The notes below the pieces were generated by a model. That model worked only from the letters and a program-made list of their open reading frames with translations. It searched no databases and had not been told where the DNA came from. Both the position numbers and the translations under genes were made by a program. From NCBI GenBank assembly GCA_012960415.1, contig DUBH01000066.1, positions 7,568-66,950 on the forward strand: a stretch of 59,383 nucleotides of DNA, given 5' to 3'. Positions 9,496-18,300 of the stretch are shown here, piece after piece (within the stretch, counting starts at the first letter, position 1; each line of letters opens with the position of its first letter). Source of the DNA: Henriciella sp. (GTDB lineage: Bacteria; Pseudomonadota; Alphaproteobacteria; Caulobacterales; Hyphomonadaceae).

Positions 9496-9526
9496 AAGAG
9501 AAAGGCTAGGCATCAGGAGTCCGCTC

Positions 9527-10444
9527 ATGCAACAGGGAATGAAGCTTTCGCAAGCGCTGTCAAAGAGCGAGCTGCGTGCCTTTCAGAAGAAATCGGACCT
9601 GCGGGCCCTTGGTGGCCTCGCCTTCAATTGGGGCATGATCGTCTTTGCCTTCGCAATTGCGATTATCTGGCCGAACCCCCTGACGATCTTGGCGGGCATC
9701 ATCCTCCTTGGCGGACGCCAGCTTGGCCTCGGTGTCATGAACCATGACTGCGCCCACCATGCTTTCTTCAAAAGCCCGAAAGTCGATGAGTTCGTTGGCC
9801 ACTGGCTCGCTGGCGCGCCCATGAACACCTCGCTGAAGGCCTACCGGGCCTATCATCTGAAGCACCACAAGTTTGCGGGCACACCGAACGATCCGGACAT
9901 CGGCTTCGTGAAGAACTATCCCGTCTCCAAGTCGAGCCTGAAGCGCAAGTTCATCCGTGACTTCACTGGTCAGACGGGCTTTCGAGACACGATGAATGAC
10001 CTCAGGAAGTTCAAGCTTTCACGCAATTACCCGTGGCTTATGTTCCACATCGCTCTACTCGGCACACTAACACTGGTTGGTGCGCCATGGGCGTATCTGA
10101 TGTGGTGGGCAGCGCGCCTCTTTGTTTTCCCTGCCATCGTGCGCCTTCGCCAGATAGGTGAGCATGGCACCGCATTGGACCGCACCAGCCTCGATGCGAG
10201 GCTGAATACCGGCACGACGGTCGCGCCGCTCTGGCAGCGTGTGATCGTGGCCCCGAATGATGTGAACTATCACCTGGAGCATCATCTGCTTGCCAGCGTG
10301 CCGCCCTACAGGCTCGGCCGCCTGCACAGACTGCTCAGCGAGCGCGGCTATTATGATGGTTATGACTGCATCTCGAAGGATTATTTCGACGTGATCCGGC
10401 GGGCCGTACGGCCAGATGAGCCACGCATGGTCGCTGCCGAATAG
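9527..10444 (+). CDS. Fatty acid desaturase (membrane di-iron)
   Basis: A membrane desaturase of 305 residues with the three His clusters of the family: HDCAHH, HLKHH and HLEHH followed by a typical AxVPPYxLxxLH end. These bind two irons and insert a double bond (or hydroxylate) using O2 and reduced ferredoxin or cytochrome b5; the substrate may be a fatty acyl chain or, in related proteins, a carotenoid. Hydrophobic segments near residues 35-75 and 175-205 fit membrane embedding. The ATG at 9527 has AGGAG 7 bases upstream. It is driven by the strong promoter at 9467-9495 and divergent from the PaaX-like regulator, which suggests repression relieved by an acyl-CoA-type signal (inference). Confidence 0.87.
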   Translation: MQQGMKLSQALSKSELRAFQKKSDLRALGGLAFNWGMIVFAFAIAIIWPNPLTILAGIILLGGRQLGLGVMNHDCAHHAFFKSPKVDEFVGHWLAGAPMNTSLKAYRAYHLKHHKFAGTPNDPDIGFVKNYPVSKSSLKRKFIRDFTGQTGFRDTMNDLRKFKLSRNYPWLMFHIALLGTLTLVGAPWAYLMWWAARLFVFPAIVRLRQIGEHGTALDRTSLDARLNTGTTVAPLWQRVIVAPNDVNYHLEHHLLASVPPYRLGRLHRLLSERGYYDGYDCISKDYFDVIRRAVRPDEPRMVAAE

Positions 10445-10450
10445 GTCGTC

Positions 10451-11212
10451 TCAGACTGCGCCTTCGATTTCGACGGCGCGGCCTGCAACCTTCGCGCTGA
10501 CACCGAACACCTCTGCCATGCGCTCTGCGGTCAGCGTGTCCTCGACCGGCCCGTCAGAAACGATGCAGGTGTCCTTCATCCAGATCATGCGGCTCGCATA
10601 GCGGGCTGCCAGAGATATGTCGTGCAGCACGACAAGCGCGCCGCCGCCTGCAGCGACGTATTGCTGGATGATATCCATGATCCGGAACTGGTGACGCGGA
10701 TCGAGCGCGGCGACAGGTTCATCAGCAACTAGCAGGCCAGCCTCTGACGCCAGCGCCCGGGCGAAGTGCACGCGCGCCAGCTCACCCCCCGATAGCGTAT
10801 CGGTCTGGCGGGTTGCCAGTTCCTCAAGTCCGCACTTCATCAGCGCGCGATCAACCGCGTCCGCATCTTGATTGCCGAGCCGTCCGGGGGCTGCGCCATA
10901 GGCATAGCGGCCCAGCGCGACGACATCGCGGACAGTATTTGGCCATGCAAGGGGGCGCTGCTGCGGGAGGTAGGCGACGCGCCGGGCGCGCTCCATCGGG
11001 GCGAGCTCAGCGCTGTTATCGCCGTTTACGCTCGCGCGGCCGCCACTGGCTCTTTCGAGGCCGAGCGATGCGCGCAGAAGGCTTGTCTTTCCGGCGCCGT
11101 TAGGGCCGATCAGCGCGACGAATTCGCCTGCGCCAATGAGGAAATTGGCCTCCGTGACCAAGGGGGTCCGGCCAGCATGTACGCTAAGCTTTTCGGCGAC
11201 GAGTTCAGTCAT
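10451..11212 (-). CDS. btuD: Vitamin B12 ABC transporter ATP-binding protein
   Basis: An ABC ATPase of 253 residues of the iron-siderophore/B12 (FecE/BtuD) class. Seen: Walker A GPNGAGKT, a Q-loop in LPQQRP, the signature LSGGE, Walker B LLVADEP with the D-loop AALD, and the switch His in VLHD. It powers import across the inner membrane with the permease upstream. The reading frame begins 8 bp inside the end of the permease gene, and the four genes 14922-10451 form one minus-strand operon behind a cobalamin riboswitch, which is what makes B12 the likely substrate; the family also serves heme and siderophores. Confidence 0.85.
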   Translation of the reverse strand: MTELVAEKLSVHAGRTPLVTEANFLIGAGEFVALIGPNGAGKTSLLRASLGLERASGGRASVNGDNSAELAPMERARRVAYLPQQRPLAWPNTVRDVVALGRYAYGAAPGRLGNQDADAVDRALMKCGLEELATRQTDTLSGGELARVHFARALASEAGLLVADEPVAALDPRHQFRIMDIIQQYVAAGGGALVVLHDISLAARYASRMIWMKDTCIVSDGPVEDTLTAERMAEVFGVSAKVAGRAVEIEGAV

Positions 11213-12197
11213 GGATCGCCCGCCTTCCCATAGCGATCCAGATAAAGGCGGGCGCCCCGATCAGGGAAGCGACAACGCCAAGCTTCAGCTCATTCACGGT
11301 CGGCAGGATGCGTACGCCAATGTCGGCGAGCACCAGGATCAGTCCGGCCAGCAGGGTGGAGGGGATAAGGGACCGGGCCGGATCATGGCCCACGAAAGGG
11401 CGGACAATATGCGGCGCGACAATGCCGACAAAGCCGATGGCGCCTGCAAGCGCGACCGAGCCGCCCGTCGCGATGCCCGCGCCTAGCACGGTCAGGATAC
11501 GCTGATTACGCAGATTGAGGCCGATGCCGCTAGCTGCTTCCTCGCCGAGCGTTAGGGCAGAGAGGCCCCGGCGCGACGTCAGCAGGATGGCGCCCCCGCC
11601 GATAATGAAAGGCGCTGCAAAGCCAAGCTCGCGGAAGCTTCGATTGGCGACGGAGCCGAGCATCCAGTTGATCATGTCCGACAGGGTGAAGGGTGTCGGC
11701 GCGAGGTTCATAAGAAGGCTCATCGCCGCCCCTGCAAAGGCGGAAATCCCAACACCGACAAGGATCAAGGTCACCACCGACCGGGTCTTGATGGCTGCTA
11801 GCGCGATAAGCGCGGTCGCTGCGAGCGCCCCGAGCATCGCCGCTATTGGCAGGACCCACGGCGATAGCGCAACTAGCCCGTAATAGAGCGAGAACGTCGC
11901 AAACAGCGACGCCGATGCAGACACGCCGAGCACGCCCGGTTCAGCCAGCGGATTGCGCAATAACCCTTGCAGCCCCGCTCCGCTGATGCCGAGGGCGGCG
12001 CCGGTTGCGAAGGCGGCCAGGGCTCGGGGGAGGCGGATTTGCCAGACGACGATTTGATCTGCGACCTCGCCGCTGCCGAAGAGGGCGAGTAGGACGCGAT
12101 CGATGGGCATGGGGGTTGAGCCAAGGAGGCAGGCGGTGAAAACCGCGAGAATACAGGCCACTAAGAGAGCCGGAATGAGGGCGCGGTTCGGGGTCAT
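11205..12197 (-). CDS. btuC: Vitamin B12 ABC transporter permease (FecCD family)
   Basis: A permease of 330 residues with about ten hydrophobic segments and the FecCD family hallmarks GAALGISGAGLQGLLRNPLAEP near the N-terminus, LTLGEEAASGIGLN as the ATPase-contacting loop, and GFVGIVAPHIVR. BtuC-type permeases work as a homodimer with two copies of the ATPase to bring cobalamin from the periplasm into the cell. It overlaps the binding-protein gene by 4 bp (ATGA) at its start and the ATPase gene by 8 bp at its end. Substrate assignment rests on the riboswitch and on the receptor in the same operon. Confidence 0.87.
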   Translation of the reverse strand: MTPNRALIPALLVACILAVFTACLLGSTPMPIDRVLLALFGSGEVADQIVVWQIRLPRALAAFATGAALGISGAGLQGLLRNPLAEPGVLGVSASASLFATFSLYYGLVALSPWVLPIAAMLGALAATALIALAAIKTRSVVTLILVGVGISAFAGAAMSLLMNLAPTPFTLSDMINWMLGSVANRSFRELGFAAPFIIGGGAILLTSRRGLSALTLGEEAASGIGLNLRNQRILTVLGAGIATGGSVALAGAIGFVGIVAPHIVRPFVGHDPARSLIPSTLLAGLILVLADIGVRILPTVNELKLGVVASLIGAPAFIWIAMGRRAIHD

Positions 12198-13042
12198 GAG
12201 GCGTCACTATCGGCCAGGGCTTCGATGGCGTCCATGAGGAACCAGCCCCCGCAAGCGGTCCAGGAACCCGGTACAGTGACGGTGTTTCCACGGTGTAGCA
12301 GACGGTGTGCGATTGGATGGCTTGAAGCGCTCCAATAATCAGGCGTGAAACCGCCTTGTTCAGAGAATTGCGCGGGCACGGTGACGTCGGGTTGTTCGCG
12401 TGTCAGCCGCTCCAGCGGGATCGGATTCCAGCCGGGGGCTTCCTGAAAATTGCGGAGACCTGCCGCCTCGATCATTTCGTGAACGAGAGAGCCGGGGCCG
12501 GAGGTTACACCGCCCGACGCCATGTAGAGCGCCGTCTTGTCGCCGCTGCGGGCCTGTACGTCTTCGAGCCGCTGGCGGAACTCCGCGATGAGCGCTTCGC
12601 CGCGCTCGCTATGACCGAGACCGTCTGCCATGTGCTGGATGACGCCCGGAATGGATGTGGAGCCCTCCCCATCGATGGTGGAGGTCCAGCCGACATTGAG
12701 AACGGGAACGCCTGCCTGTTCAAAGAAGGCTTCGGCATTCGGCCCGCCGCCATAGGAGCGAACGATGAGATCAGGCTTCAGGACGAGGACGCTTTCTGCA
12801 TCCGCGCGCACCGTCGGGAAGTCTTTGGCCGCTTCGCGCATATAGGAGAAACTGCCCGTCCCGCCGGGAGAGATGGCGAGGATCTGCTCCGGGTCGGCAA
12901 GTTTCAGGACATATTGATCAGCGCAATAGTCGAGGCTGACGATCCGCATCGGCCGCTCACCGGGCTGCGTGCCGGGCGCCTCAACGGGCGCGCTGCAAGC
13001 AGCGGCGAGACATGCCAGAAAGGGGATCGCCAGCCTCATCAT
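12194..13042 (-). CDS. btuF: Vitamin B12 periplasmic binding lipoprotein
   Basis: A class III substrate-binding protein of 282 residues. The N-terminus has a signal with a lipobox-like LAAAC, so it is probably a lipoprotein anchored through that Cys. Two lobes follow: the first starts RIVSLDYCADQYV and holds PDLIV, the second follows a long linking helix, as in BtuF/FhuD-type proteins. It captures substrate in the periplasm and delivers it to the permease. Two consecutive ATGs occur (13042 and 13039). Only 2 bp separate it from the receptor stop, and it overlaps the permease by ATGA. Cobalamin specificity is inferred from the operon. Confidence 0.83.
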   Translation of the reverse strand: MMRLAIPFLACLAAACSAPVEAPGTQPGERPMRIVSLDYCADQYVLKLADPEQILAISPGGTGSFSYMREAAKDFPTVRADAESVLVLKPDLIVRSYGGGPNAEAFFEQAGVPVLNVGWTSTIDGEGSTSIPGVIQHMADGLGHSERGEALIAEFRQRLEDVQARSGDKTALYMASGGVTSGPGSLVHEMIEAAGLRNFQEAPGWNPIPLERLTREQPDVTVPAQFSEQGGFTPDYWSASSHPIAHRLLHRGNTVTVPGSWTACGGWFLMDAIEALADSDAS

Positions 13043-13044
13043 TG

Positions 13045-14922
13045 CTATCTCAGCTTCAGCCCGATGAAGGCACCTGCGCCCGGCCCGCGATAGCCATAGA
13101 CGTCAGTGACTTGCTCATCGAAAAGGTTGCTGGCGCGGAGGGTGATAGCGAGGCGTTCGGTGACAGGGACCTCTGCTGTGAGCGAAGCCAGCGTATAGGC
13201 GTCCAGCGTGACCCGCCGGGACGGGAAGGCGCCGAAGTCGAAATCATCCTGCTCGCCGACATAGTCGAGGGCTGCCCCGATGCGGAGGCCCTTATCGTTG
13301 ACCCGCCAGCTGGCGGCGATGCTTGCCGTATCTGCAGGGACACGGATTTCGTCGCTGCCATCATCAGCTTCGCTGTCGATGGAAGTGAACTGGCCAGTGA
13401 TGTCGAGACGGTCGGTTGGTGACCATCTTGCTCCGATTTCGACGCCGGAGCGCTTGCTGTCACCTGCCCGGTTTGCGGCGGTCGACAGAAAGGTCGGGGT
13501 GAAGGCGGTATAGATTTCGTCTTCGAGTTCGGCTTCAAAATAGGTGATCGAGGCGCTGAACCGGTCCCATGTCTGGTCCCAGCCGATTTCCCAGCTTGTC
13601 GATTTTTCAGGCTCCAGGTCCGGATTGCCGATAAAGCTGCCCGGGTAGAAGCCGAAGAGCTCGGTGAAGGTCGGGTTTTTGACGCCGCTGCCAACCGAGG
13701 CGCGCAGGCGACCGCCAAAGTCGAAGCTGTAGGCTGCGCCGGCGCGCCAGGTGACGGCATCTTCGAACTGGCCGTCATTGTCATCGAAGCGGGCCGATGC
13801 GTTCACCTGCAGCGCGTTGAGCGTGAGGCGGTACTCGCCTGCGATGCCAAACGTCTCAAAGCTCTGGCTCTGGTTCGGGTCACCAAAGGAAAGGTCCGTC
13901 GAGCGGCGCTCATAGTCCTCGCTTTCATGGTCGACGAGGGCGCTGAAGGTCTGGACGAGGCTACCTTCTCCAGCCGTGATGGATGGGCTCCAGGAGAGTT
14001 TGGTGCGTTCACCATCGGTGGAGTCGGTATAGGTCCCGTCCGCGCGATTGGTGCGGTCTACTTCGTTGAGATTGGCGCGGAACACGTGATCGATCCGGCC
14101 GGTTTTGCCTGAAAGGGCCGCGCCAACAATGGTCTGCTCGCTGTCTGTCGTGCGGTCGACATTGTTGAGGAGCCCGTCGAAATCGGTGTCGCTGTCGAAC
14201 TGTGATTCAGCTTCGCGATAGGTGGCGAGAAGTGACAGGTTCCAGCCCGTGCCAAGTTCCACGCCGCCGCGCGCGAGGAAGGCGAGGCTGTCAGAGCCAT
14301 CCTTTTCGCCGCCGAGACCTGAACTATCGACGCCCTCTGTCGTGAAGCCGGACACGGCGCCGCCAAATGTGAAGCGCTCAGAGGCTGAGTTGAAGCCAGC
14401 CGAGCCATTTACGGTCTCACGCGACCCCGCCTCAATCTCGGCATTGAAGCCGGGCTGGGCGGACGTCTCGATGGAGAGAACCCCGCCAATTGCATCAGAG
14501 CCATAGAGAGATGACTGCTCACCGCGCAGGATTTCGATACGGGCGATATCGAGGCCAGAGAGAAGGCCGAAATCGGTCTCGCCGGTGACCGGGTCCGAGA
14601 ACTCTATCCCGTCGAGGAAGACGAGTGTGTGATTGGCCTCTGCGCCCCGCACGCGCACCTGCGTCAGCCCGCCAAGCGAGCCCGAGCGCGAGATGGCGAC
14701 GCCCGGCACAGCGCGCAGCTGGTCTGCGACATAGGGCGTGTCGCGGATGGCGAGGTCATCTTCGGTGAGGATGGCGACGTCTTCGGTCAGCGTATCTGTC
14801 GCAACAGGCTGGAGGCCGGACACCGTGACGGTGTCGAGGCGTCGCTCATCTAGGGTCTGGGCAGAGGTGAGGGGGGTGAAAGCGATAAGGGCCGAACCGG
14901 CCAACAGGGTTAGTCTGAACAT
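13045..14922 (-). CDS. btuB: TonB-dependent vitamin B12 receptor
   Basis: An outer-membrane receptor of 625 residues. It has a signal peptide (FRLTLLAGSALIAF, cleavage near TSA), a TonB-box-like DTVTVSG just after it, a plug domain with VRGAEANHTLVFLDGIEF and ILRGEQSSLYGSDAIGGV, and a 22-strand-type barrel ending in FIGLKLR. Size and plug motifs fit BtuB. It moves cobalamin across the outer membrane using TonB energy; no tonB/exbBD is in this window. The start at 14922 has GGAG 8 bases upstream and gives the signal peptide directly; in-frame codons further upstream are leader RNA. Expression is expected to fall when cobalamin binds the riboswitch in the leader. Confidence 0.87.
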   Translation of the reverse strand: MFRLTLLAGSALIAFTPLTSAQTLDERRLDTVTVSGLQPVATDTLTEDVAILTEDDLAIRDTPYVADQLRAVPGVAISRSGSLGGLTQVRVRGAEANHTLVFLDGIEFSDPVTGETDFGLLSGLDIARIEILRGEQSSLYGSDAIGGVLSIETSAQPGFNAEIEAGSRETVNGSAGFNSASERFTFGGAVSGFTTEGVDSSGLGGEKDGSDSLAFLARGGVELGTGWNLSLLATYREAESQFDSDTDFDGLLNNVDRTTDSEQTIVGAALSGKTGRIDHVFRANLNEVDRTNRADGTYTDSTDGERTKLSWSPSITAGEGSLVQTFSALVDHESEDYERRSTDLSFGDPNQSQSFETFGIAGEYRLTLNALQVNASARFDDNDGQFEDAVTWRAGAAYSFDFGGRLRASVGSGVKNPTFTELFGFYPGSFIGNPDLEPEKSTSWEIGWDQTWDRFSASITYFEAELEDEIYTAFTPTFLSTAANRAGDSKRSGVEIGARWSPTDRLDITGQFTSIDSEADDGSDEIRVPADTASIAASWRVNDKGLRIGAALDYVGEQDDFDFGAFPSRRVTLDAYTLASLTAEVPVTERLAITLRASNLFDEQVTDVYGYRGPGAGAFIGLKLR

Positions 14923-15055
14923 AAAACATGCTCCGCGGCGCGCCCGATAAGGGCACATTACAAGACGAAGCTGCGCCATGGGGCACAGCTGACGAATTGT
15001 CGTGAAACGGAGAAAGCTCCGCCGCCCGCTGGCTTTTCCCGGCCTTGGGCAAACG

Positions 15056-15224
15056 ACGCGATGGCAGGTTTCCTGGCTCGCCGATCAACGCTTCTGGCCG
15101 TCTTCCCGGGGCTTTCACCCCAGTGACATACTGGCCATCAGCTCCTGGCTGACAGTTGCGGGTACAGCACCGGATTTGCACCGGTTTCCCTCTTAGCCCC
15201 CCGGTTAAGGGAGGCACCATCTGC
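15056..15224 (-). promoter_or_regulatory. Cobalamin riboswitch (AdoCbl-type leader)
   Basis: Read on the minus strand, the segment starts with the GGTGCC element, then AAGAGGGAAACCGGTGC, the conserved AATCCGGTGCTG and CCGCAACTGT core, and closes with the B12 box AGCCAGGAAACCTGCC (plus-strand 15063-15078). All main conserved blocks of the class are present and in order. It lies 134 nt upstream of the btuB start; a small CGGAG/CTCCG hairpin followed by TTT in that gap could be part of the expression switch. Cobalamin binding would lower expression of the btu operon. Reading this segment as protein gives no sensible product. Confidence 0.95.
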
Positions 15225-15252
15225 GGCTGGTCATGTTGCAAGTGCGAATGGG

Positions 15253-15258
15253 TGTCAA
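15253..15258 (-). promoter_or_regulatory. Possible -35 element for the btu leader
   Basis: TTGACA on the minus strand lies about 30 bases upstream of the first riboswitch helix. No convincing -10 hexamer is seen 16-18 bases downstream (CATGAC at best), so this is only a candidate. Confidence 0.3.
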
Positions 15259-15281
15259 TAGCGCGAATTTATTGCGTCCAC

Positions 15282-15297
15282 TCACCCGTTTGGGTGA
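15282..15297. repeat. Hairpin TCACCC-GTTT-GGGTGA
   Basis: A perfect 6-bp inverted repeat with a 4-base loop in the 140-bp gap between the btu riboswitch and the divergent surface-protein gene. No T run follows on either strand, so it is more likely an operator or a leader hairpin than a terminator. Confidence 0.35.
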
Positions 15298-15363
15298 TGT
15301 GGCCCATTTCTGGCCCGCCTAGCATGGCCCCCGGGACCGTAGCTGGGATTTGGGGGGACGCAC

Positions 15364-18300
15364 GTGGACATCTTCAGGAAACGACTGAGCGCTTTTGCGA
15401 AATGGAGCATCCGGGGACTTGGCCTGGCGCTTGGGGCCAGCATGTTTGCGTTGAGTGCGCAGGCCACGGGCGGCGGGCTAACTCTCAGCATTGATTTTGT
15501 TGATGCCCATGGTTCGCCTATCACCTCGATCGAGGTCGGCGAGACAGCCACAATGCGCTACTCGTTTCTTATTGATTATTCCGACTATCCTAGTTCTGAC
15601 CGACTGTCTTTTTCTCATGATTTCGGTTCTGGAATGGTCGTGGCCAGCGCTCCCGACACGTCGCAGTTTGGCCCCTGTTACAGCTTGTCTCATGATGCCA
15701 CCATTGGAGCTTCATCCGTCTTTTACAGCTTTTCGCAGTGGTCTTCTCCCCCTGTCAGCTGTACATTTTCCATGGATGTGACGTTCAATGCTGTCGGCGA
15801 ATATTCTTCCTCGACTAGCGTGATCACTCCTAGTCAGTCCTTTCGCCAGCCGGGAGACCCTGCTGTAGCTAGCATCACTGTTACGGCTCCGCCGCCGCTG
15901 CCACCAACCTTCAGCATGGAATTCGTGGACGAGCTGGATCAGGAAGTCACCAGCGTCCGCGCCGGAGAGCCGGTGACGTTGCTCTATACATTGGAGAACT
16001 TAAACCAGGATGGCGTATCATTTAGATTCGAACACGCGTTCCCATCCGGCGTGACGGCCATAATTGAAAGCTTTACTCAAAACTGCGGTCCGCATGCCGC
16101 TACCTATGCCGCTGGTTTTGTTCAACATACTTACAGTTCCACAGTTCCGGGAAGTTCGACCTGCACGATATCCTTGGACGTCATTTCATCGCAGGTTGGG
16201 ACTTTCTCATTTACGACAAGTCCGCTGGACAGTGAAGTCGGGACCAGCGGAGCCGCTTCGGCAACCCTGACCGTGACTGACGGGACAGCGCCTCGCGTGC
16301 AGTCGATTACCCGATTCTCACCCTCGGCCATCGACACCGATGCCGACAGCCTGACCTGGCGCGTTGAGTTCAATGAGCCCATCGATGCGCATACAGTGTC
16401 AGCGGCTGACTTCCAAGTAGCCGAAACGACTGGCACACTTTCAGTGAATCGTATCAGCGAAACGATCTTTGATGTTACCGTCTCCGGCGGCGACCTGGCT
16501 GAGCTTAACGCAACGGTTTTTCTTGATTTCGCTAGTCAGGAAGAGATTGCAGACGTCGCTGGTAACGTTCTGACCAACGACACGCCGATTGGTCTGGAAG
16601 ACATTTCCTACAACGTCCGGAACGATACCACCCCGCCAATGGTGACGGCCTTTGAGCGCTACACGCCGCTGGATGAAAACACCAATGCTGATGAGCTGGT
16701 CTTCAAGATTACGTTCAGCGAGCCCGTCCAGAATGTTGGGCCCGACAGCTTCCAGGTAACAGGCACGAGCGCGACCGGCACGGATCTCCGTACGTTCGGT
16801 GGAAGGGAAGACATTAACCGCGACAAGATCGGCCAAGTCAGACAGGGTCAGGAAATGGGCGGTAAAATGGGTTTTGAGGTTTTTCGTGGCCTGTCCGGCC
16901 AGACTTTCCTCCTGACGGTCTCTGGCGGCGACCTTGCAACTTATAATGGCGTCGTGGGGCTCGATCTGGCGCTTGGGGGCGGACAAATCGACGCGAGGAT
17001 CGATCCGCCAGCTCCTATTCTTATCTTCCGTCGCATATCGGATAATGCGGGTAATGGTCTCCTCTCTGGAGAGCCTGCAACGGATGAAACCTACACGGTA
17101 GACAATCGCGGCCCGGAGCTCGCGTCGATCACGCGGCTGACCCCGGACAGCGAAGTGACCGACGCCGATACGCTGACATGGGACTTTCAGTTCAGCAGGA
17201 TTTCCCGGCTATATGCCATTGAGCCGAGCGCCTTCACGCTAACCGGTACGACAGCGACCCTCTCCGTCGAGCGGTACAGTATTGGTTTCTATGTGACAGC
17301 CTCGGGCGGTGATCTGGCCGATCTCAACGGGCCTGTAACGATCGCACTCAGCGCAGGCTCTGTTGATGAGTTTGGCAATGCGCTGATGAGCGGTGAGCCG
17401 ACCGGCGCGAACGAGAACAGCTATACGCTAAAGCAGGCGCCGACCGATACGGAAGGTCCGGACGTGTCAATTGCAAGCACATCGACCGGTCCGGTTTCAG
17501 GGGCTTTCCCGGTCACCTTTACATTCACAGAGGATGTAACCGGATTTGCTGCTGAAGACGTCACACTCGGCAATGCGACACTAGCCAATTTCGCGGCGAC
17601 GGATGCGAAAGTGTATACGGCTGACGTCACGCCTTCGGCGGACGGTGCGCTAACCATTGATGTCGCCGCAAATGTTGCGACAGACGCGGCTGAAAATGGC
17701 AATGATGCAGCGCCCCAATTTACCATTGTGGCAGATGCAAGCCCGCCCGGGCTATCAATCGAGCTACCGGGGACCGAAACAACGGGCGCATTCACCGCGA
17801 CCTTCACCTTCACTGAAGATGTGACGGGTTTCGAACTAGCAGATATTGTGCTCGGGAACGCAGCAGCCAGTGATTTCGCGGCGACGAGCGGTTCGGTCTA
17901 CACCGCGCGCATCACGCCTTCTGCGCCGGGTACGGTCAGCGTCAGTGTCGCCGCAGCGGCGGGCAAGGATGCGGCCGGCAATGACAGCTTGGAGGCGAGT
18001 GTGTCTCTGGCGGCTGTTTCTGAAATCCCTGAAGTGGTGATCGATCTGAGTTCCGACATTGCTGACCCTGAGCAGGCGGCAACCGTTGCGACCATCTCCA
18101 ATCCGGGCAGCGCGCCGCTTCCATTCACCGTGCAGGTTGATGTGCCGTGGATCACGGTTACGCCGCTATCTGGGACGATCTCGCCGCTTGGCACATTCGA
18201 CCTGTCGGTCAGTCTCAATGATGCGGTGAATAGCCTGGATCCGGGCGATTATATCGGAACCGTGACCGTTACGGTGGGCGACGCGCCGGTTGCGCTTGCG

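Noticed and set aside
14846-15241. A 131-codon frame running from the riboswitch into btuB
   Set aside because: It is the translation of structured leader RNA; every conserved riboswitch block lies within it.
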